The notes beneath the pieces were generated by a model. It worked only from the letters and a program-made list of their open reading frames with translations, did no database searches and had not been told where the DNA came from. Shown piece by piece: positions 5,906 to 10,388 of a DNA stretch of 10,388 nt. A program made the position numbers and the translations under genes. How positions within the stretch are numbered: the stretch's first letter is position 1; each line of letters opens with the position of its first letter. Origin of the DNA: Chitinophaga pinensis (GTDB lineage Bacteria > Bacteroidota > Bacteroidia > Chitinophagales > Chitinophagaceae); contig CALPKD020000020.1 in the NCBI GenBank assembly GCA_943324055.2, forward strand, positions 1-10,388. Direction: 5' to 3'.

Positions 5906-7723
5906 TTAATAACCAGGATTTTGTTTGAGACTAGGATTTGCGTCAATGATTGGTTGAGGCAAAGGCAGTAACTCGGATTTTCCAGTAGTAAATCCTGTTG
6001 CGAATCTTCCTAATGGAGAGGTAGTTCCAGCAGTTGCAATTGCAGTAGTAATCCAAGCAACTTTTGTAGTACCAGTAGGTGTAGCAGTAGGAGCAGTTTT
6101 ATAAAACGAATTACTCCACACTGTAACATCATCTGCAGTAGAAGTTGTTTTATAATACATTGCAATTGGCAAATTTGCATAAGCGCCAACTCTATTTGAC
6201 ATATTTAAAAGTTCAACTTTTGCAGTCGCAATTTTACTTGCCAACAAATTCCAACGGATTAGATCGTACTTACGTACACCCTCTCCACCTAATTCTAAAG
6301 AACGCTCTTTTACTAAGGCGTCAAAGAAAGTAGATTTTGATAAGCCTGCAGGTAAATCAATAGTAACATCAGCGGTGGTAATTGTTTTACCAAATCCACG
6401 ACGACGTACTTGGTTAATTGCATTGTATGCAGCAACTGTTGGGCCATTTAATTCGTTTTCTGCTTCGGCATACATTAATAAGACGTCGGAGTATCTCAAA
6501 ATCTGCCATTTTAGACTAAAGTATTGAATTGCATTAGTTGGAGATATTACTGGATTTGAAACCCAATCCCTTCTATATTTCCCATCATTAATCAAAGTGA
6601 TAGGTTGACCTATTTTTGTGATACCGTCTGCATTAATATTGTATGCAGCACAAGTAACATCCCTTCTAGTATCTGTTGAATCAAATGCATAAAAGTAAGT
6701 TGGCAACACATTTATAGAAGTGTTTCCAAAAGATCCAACTTTAGGTCCATTATAGTAACCCAGTTTAGTGTCTGCAACACCAGATTGTCCATATGCGCTT
6801 GCTTGGAACATCAATTCACCATCCGGATCTGCACTTGTTCTTGCACCTACTTGATCCTTCCACAATGCTTTATAACTTGGATTTAATTTATGTTGACCTG
6901 AATTGATAATATCATTACACTCGTCTTTTGCGATTTGATAGTAAATAGCAGGGTTTGAACCTTGCACCATTGTAGCAGTACTGCGTAATGCATAGCCTGC
7001 TCTGAATAAAGCGATTCTAGCACGTAAGCCTTTCACGGTACCCTTTGTAATTCTTTCATTATTTACATCCCCGATAGCTGCTAAATCGTTTCTCCAAGGA
7101 ACTAATGTACTTGCAGTTTTTAAATCGTCTAATAGATGATCGTAAATTGAATCACGACTCATTTTTGGAGGGAACGGATTCATACCCACTTGATTCGCGG
7201 CAGATGTAAAATGCGCTGGCAAATCACCCCAGTTACGAATTGCTTCCAAATAAAACTGAGCTCTTAACGTTAAAGCTTCGCCATACAAACGTTGCAATTG
7301 CTTTTTTTCGTTTTCAGTTCCAGTGGTGTATTTTGACATCTTAGGAATGTTGTCAATACAAATATTGGCAAATTCAATTCCAGCGAACATCTGGTTAAAC
7401 GGGGAAGTGATTTGCAAATTACCCGCAGTTGCAGTATATCGCGCAAGACCTCTACGGTCATCATCGTTTGTACTGGTAGGTCCTTGCATTTCGTCATTAT
7501 CCACTGTATAATATAGGCTTACACGGATACCATAACCTTGGTCACCCACTAAACGGCTGTATGCTGCTGCAACTGATTTTGTTGCACTTGTTACATCACT
7601 AAATGCCATCTCCGTACTTACTTCGGTAATTGGCTTTTGATCGAGAAATTTTGTACAACCCGTGAACAACAAAACTGCTGTTGTCAGGTATATTACATTT
7701 TTTGAAAATGATTTGTTACTCAT
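5906..7723 (-). CDS. SusD/RagB-like outer-membrane glycan-binding lipoprotein
   Basis: The ATG at 7723 gives 605 residues. An in-frame TTG at 7747 would add eight residues ahead of the signal peptide and abut the susC stop codon; I rejected it. The signal ends in the lipobox LFTGC, making Cys23 the lipidated residue, and is followed by the family-typical TKFLDQKP. The N-terminal TPR-like helical region includes EALTLRAQFYLEAIRNWGD (about 149-167). The C-terminal SusD domain contains RYSDVLLMYAEAENE (410-424), NQVRRRGFG, ERSLELGGEGVRKYDLIRW (473-491) and the end LPLPQPIIDANPSLKQNPGY. SusD proteins sit as a lid over a SusC barrel on the cell surface and capture oligosaccharides. The gene lies 24 bases after susC and is followed by a strong hairpin. 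Residues about 543-571 are a Thr/Ala-rich stretch. The substrate, pectin-derived glycan, is inferred from the neighbours. Confidence 0.95.
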   Translation of the reverse strand: MSNKSFSKNVIYLTTAVLLFTGCTKFLDQKPITEVSTEMAFSDVTSATKSVAAAYSRLVGDQGYGIRVSLYYTVDNDEMQGPTSTNDDDRRGLARYTATAGNLQITSPFNQMFAGIEFANICIDNIPKMSKYTTGTENEKKQLQRLYGEALTLRAQFYLEAIRNWGDLPAHFTSAANQVGMNPFPPKMSRDSIYDHLLDDLKTASTLVPWRNDLAAIGDVNNERITKGTVKGLRARIALFRAGYALRSTATMVQGSNPAIYYQIAKDECNDIINSGQHKLNPSYKALWKDQVGARTSADPDGELMFQASAYGQSGVADTKLGYYNGPKVGSFGNTSINVLPTYFYAFDSTDTRRDVTCAAYNINADGITKIGQPITLINDGKYRRDWVSNPVISPTNAIQYFSLKWQILRYSDVLLMYAEAENELNGPTVAAYNAINQVRRRGFGKTITTADVTIDLPAGLSKSTFFDALVKERSLELGGEGVRKYDLIRWNLLASKIATAKVELLNMSNRVGAYANLPIAMYYKTTSTADDVTVWSNSFYKTAPTATPTGTTKVAWITTAIATAGTTSPLGRFATGFTTGKSELLPLPQPIIDANPSLKQNPGY

Positions 7724-7747
7724 ATAAATATTTTTAAACGTATTCAA

Positions 7748-10388
7748 TTAAAAAGTTGCATTAATACCGAAAATAAATCCTCTGCTTTTTGGATAAGCTG
7801 AATAATCTAAGCCTGGTGTTAATGGACTACCTGCAACACTTACTTCAGGATCATATCCTGTGTATTTAGTAAATACTGCTAAGTTGTTACCAGTAAAGTA
7901 AAATCTCAATTTGCTGATTTTTAATTTAGCTAAACTTTTTTGACTTACTGTATAACCAAGTGTTAAGTTATTAATTCTAATAAATGATCCATCTTCGATT
8001 GCCCATGAATGAGGATAGAATCCAAAGGTACCTTTCAACGGCATCCAAATAGATGCGTTCGCATTCAATGCCTCTAACTGAGCAGGTGCAATACCCACTA
8101 CTTTAGATGCGCTATTTACCCATTGAACTGTTGCGCCGGTTGCGCTAATTGTTTTCCATCTTCCGTTCATTACATCTAGCATATTAGAGTTGTTAGAATA
8201 ACCATTCGTAAACTCAATCTTATTGGCATTATAAATATCATTGCCATAAGAGAAGTTTAAGAATAAACTCATATCCCAATTTCCATAACTAAACTGTTGG
8301 TTTAATCCTCCTGTGAAAACAGGGTTAGGATTACCTATAATTTTACGATCATTATTGATGTCCACAAGACCATCGAAGTTTAAATCCTTAAATTTAATTG
8401 AACCTGGTTGTACTGTTCCAATAATTCCAGCATTTGAAACGACCCCGGTTTTTAAAGTATAAATACTGGTAGCAGCGTCATAATTAAAATCACTCACTTT
8501 ATAAAAACCATCAGTAACTAAACCATACATTGAACCCACTGGTTCTCCGATTTTAGTAATATAATCTGCAGGTTGTCCTGACACACCCCAACTAGCTGAA
8601 GGAAAAAAGCTTTTTTGATTCACACCCAATTCAACCACCTTATTCACATTGTGCGAAATATTGAAACTCGCATTCCAGTTAAACTTGCTACCGCGAACGA
8701 TTGCTGCATTTAATTGTAATTCGATTCCTTTGTTGGTAGTCTTACCAATATTTTGCAATTGTGTTGCATATCCAAAAGTAGATGGCACTGGAACGTTCAA
8801 TAATAAATTTTTTGAAGCGTTATTATACACGTCTACCGATAAATCAAAACGTTTTGCAAAACTGATATCAATACCTAAGTTTTTATTTTCAGTCGACTCC
8901 CATTGTAGATTAGGATTTACTAAGCCTGCTGAAGAATAAGCTGATACCATCTGGCCTCCCATTCCATAATAATAACTCGCGTCATTTTTAAAAGTAGTTA
9001 AGTATAAATAATCATTGATTCTGTTATTACCTACTACTCCATATCCAAGACGTACTTTTAAGTCACTAATAAAATTCACATTTTGCATAAATTTCTCACT
9101 TTTCACTCTCCATGCAAGGGATCCTGCAGGGAAGTAACCCCAACGCTTATCTGGAGCAAATTTAGAAGCACCGTCGGCTCTTACATTCACAGACAATAAA
9201 TATTTATCCATCAAGCCATAATTGATACGACCAAAGAAGGATAAGTTGGTATACTTAGATTCACTTAATTTAGGATAACCCGCGGCAGCCGTACCAGGAG
9301 ATACTTGCGCAAATGCATCGTTAATTGAAATATTGTTTGGCAACAATCTGTACAAAGCACTACTTGACTTTGTATTTAACTCATAGGTTTCTTCACCAAT
9401 CAAGAAATCAAAATCATGAATGGTCTTGAAATTCTTTACTGAATAAGTTAACACGTTTGAATTTGTTAAAGTTCGACGATCGGTTGAATCTATGCTTGTG
9501 ATTGGTTTTTTTGAACCTGATATGATTGAGTAGGGAGTTATGGAGTCACTAAATTTCCTGTCTGCAAATTTGCTGTAATCATATCCAAATGTTGACTTGA
9601 ACGACAAGTTCTTCGCGATTTGATAAGAAGCGCTTAATGTTACGTTATAAGCAGTTGTTGACTTTTTACGGTATTCCGCATTTGATAACGCAATTGGATT
9701 TACCAAGTTTAAACCATTTCCTACCGCTTGATCCGCCAACAGATCCGCATCGTCTACTTCCTGATTAGCAGATAAGAAAGGTCTGTATTTAACAGCATTA
9801 CGTAAACGGTTATAAGAAGATCCTTTTTCGTCAGAAACTCCTGCACCATATACATCTTGAGTTGAGTATCTGCTACTCAAACCAAATTTTAGTTTTTTAG
9901 TTGCTTGGTAATCTAATTTTAAAATAGCTAATTGTCTTTTGAACTTTGAATTCAAAACCACTGCTTTATCATCATTCAATGTATAACCAAGATTATAAGT
10001 TAATTTATCAGTTCCGCCCATTGCAGAAATATTTTGTGTTCTTGTCACACCAGCGTTCCCAAATACTTCACCTTGCCAATCCAAAGGAGAAAGCATTTGA
10101 TAGTTTACAAGGGTATCAAATGTAGTACCAAAGTTTTTTGCAAAAGTGATACTATCTGAAGAAGAACCTCTAGCACGCTCTGATTGGTAAACCACATATT
10201 GGTAGGGAGACATTACATTCAACTTTTTAGCCAATTCCTTCACACCTACAAAAGCATTGTAACTAATTTGCATTTTACCTTTTCTGCCTCCTTTAGTAGT
10301 AATTACAATTACACCATTTGCACCACGCGCACCATAAATAGCAGTTGCAGCGGCATCTTTCAATACGTCAATTGACTGAATGTCCTGA
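7748..10388 (-). CDS. SusC/RagA-like TonB-dependent outer-membrane transporter, N-terminus beyond the window
   Basis: The frame is open to the right edge (first full codon 10387-10385) and ends in TAA at 7748-7750, giving 879 visible residues of an expected 1000-1100. The visible part begins inside the plug domain (QDIQSIDVLKDAAATAIYG, then GVIVITTKGG). Missing are the signal peptide, the carboxypeptidase-regulatory-like domain, the TonB box and the first part of the plug. The rest is the beta-barrel with usual SusC landmarks: LGYGVVGNNRIND, IGKTTNKGIELQLNA, INNLTLGYTVS, and the C-terminal strand ending in phenylalanine (GFIFGINATF), as expected for BAM-assembled barrels. It imports oligosaccharides into the periplasm using TonB energy. 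Together with the SusD gene 24 bases downstream it forms the core pair of the PUL. No frameshift or premature stop is seen. A TTG at 10363 could be mistaken for a start, but the plug homology continues upstream. Confidence 0.96.
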   Translation of the reverse strand, partial: QDIQSIDVLKDAAATAIYGARGANGVIVITTKGGRKGKMQISYNAFVGVKELAKKLNVMSPYQYVVYQSERARGSSSDSITFAKNFGTTFDTLVNYQMLSPLDWQGEVFGNAGVTRTQNISAMGGTDKLTYNLGYTLNDDKAVVLNSKFKRQLAILKLDYQATKKLKFGLSSRYSTQDVYGAGVSDEKGSSYNRLRNAVKYRPFLSANQEVDDADLLADQAVGNGLNLVNPIALSNAEYRKKSTTAYNVTLSASYQIAKNLSFKSTFGYDYSKFADRKFSDSITPYSIISGSKKPITSIDSTDRRTLTNSNVLTYSVKNFKTIHDFDFLIGEETYELNTKSSSALYRLLPNNISINDAFAQVSPGTAAAGYPKLSESKYTNLSFFGRINYGLMDKYLLSVNVRADGASKFAPDKRWGYFPAGSLAWRVKSEKFMQNVNFISDLKVRLGYGVVGNNRINDYLYLTTFKNDASYYYGMGGQMVSAYSSAGLVNPNLQWESTENKNLGIDISFAKRFDLSVDVYNNASKNLLLNVPVPSTFGYATQLQNIGKTTNKGIELQLNAAIVRGSKFNWNASFNISHNVNKVVELGVNQKSFFPSASWGVSGQPADYITKIGEPVGSMYGLVTDGFYKVSDFNYDAATSIYTLKTGVVSNAGIIGTVQPGSIKFKDLNFDGLVDINNDRKIIGNPNPVFTGGLNQQFSYGNWDMSLFLNFSYGNDIYNANKIEFTNGYSNNSNMLDVMNGRWKTISATGATVQWVNSASKVVGIAPAQLEALNANASIWMPLKGTFGFYPHSWAIEDGSFIRINNLTLGYTVSQKSLAKLKISKLRFYFTGNNLAVFTKYTGYDPEVSVAGSPLTPGLDYSAYPKSRGFIFGINATF

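Larger units (their letters stand above)
711..10388 (-). other. Pectin polysaccharide utilization locus (putative single operon)
   Basis: Seven minus-strand genes run susC, susD, PL1, CE12, CE8, GH43 and SnoaL-like. Successive spacings are 24, 49, 30 and 7 bases, then a 22-base overlap, then 4 bases. All the visible full-length enzymes have signal peptides, and SusD has a lipobox. The combination of a lyase with methyl- and acetyl-esterases specifies esterified pectin (homogalacturonan, with possible rhamnogalacturonan or side-chain activity). The locus continues past the right edge, where the promoter and possibly further genes should be. Confidence 0.88.

Noticed and set aside
5857..5946. 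N-terminal extension of the pectate lyase by 30 codons from a TTG at 5946.
   Set aside because: It overlaps susD, translates through the terminator hairpin, and would place a second hydrophobic stretch before a clean signal peptide that starts with ATG at 5856.
7270..7497. Open frame of 75 codons on the minus strand inside susD.
   Set aside because: It is a shadow of the susD gene in another frame, with no recognisable domain or initiation context. The same applies to the plus-strand open frames antisense to the PUL genes (for example 8649-8939 and 2014-2253).
7724..7747. Eight-codon extension of the SusD-like protein from a TTG at 7747.
   Set aside because: The ATG at 7723 gives a normal lipoprotein signal, and the extension fills the intergenic gap exactly to the susC stop, as expected of spurious read-up.
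8603..8616. 14-base palindrome AAAAAAGCTTTTTT, resembling a hairpin or protein-binding site.
   Set aside because: It lies within the susC coding sequence, has no loop, and is explained by Lys-Ser-Phe-Phe codons in AT-rich DNA.

Overview
The window is an AT-rich piece of a Bacteroidota chromosome. It carries most of a polysaccharide utilization locus (PUL) for pectin. The phylum call rests on an adjacent SusC/SusD outer-membrane pair, a TonB-dependent plug containing the typical DAAATAIYGARG and GVIVITTKGG motifs, start codons without clear Shine-Dalgarno sequences, and TAA as the stop of all eight genes. A family such as Chitinophagaceae or Sphingobacteriaceae is plausible but was not tested.

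Layout: positions 1-708 (+) hold the C-terminal two thirds of a LacI-family regulator whose start lies to the left of the window. All other genes are on the minus strand, read from right to left: a SusC-like transporter (5' end beyond the right edge), a SusD-like lipoprotein, a PL1 pectate lyase, a CE12 rhamnogalacturonan acetylesterase, a CE8 pectin methylesterase, a GH43 glycosidase and a small secreted SnoaL/DUF4440-like protein. Gaps are 4 to 49 bases and one junction overlaps by 22 bases, so the genes look like one transcription unit. The last gene converges on the regulator with only 2 bases between the stop codons. No gap exceeds 300 bases. I saw no tRNA, rRNA, CRISPR array or insertion sequence.

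How the genes fit together (inference from families): SusD and SusC bind and import pectin fragments at the outer membrane. The CE8 and CE12 esterases remove methyl and acetyl groups that block lyases. The PL1 lyase cuts de-esterified homogalacturonan by beta-elimination. The GH43 enzyme probably trims arabinose- or xylose-type side chains. The regulator probably senses a breakdown product. Enzymes that finish unsaturated oligogalacturonides (GH105/GH88, GH28, KduI/KduD) are absent here and may lie outside the window.

The most notable non-coding feature is a strong intrinsic-terminator-like hairpin between susD and the lyase (12 bp perfect stem, 4-base loop, T7 tract). It leaves almost no room for a new promoter before the enzyme genes, so it looks like an attenuation point setting the ratio of transporter to enzyme expression. 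I did not find a clearly novel system; this is a recognisable pectin PUL with a few details worth checking.
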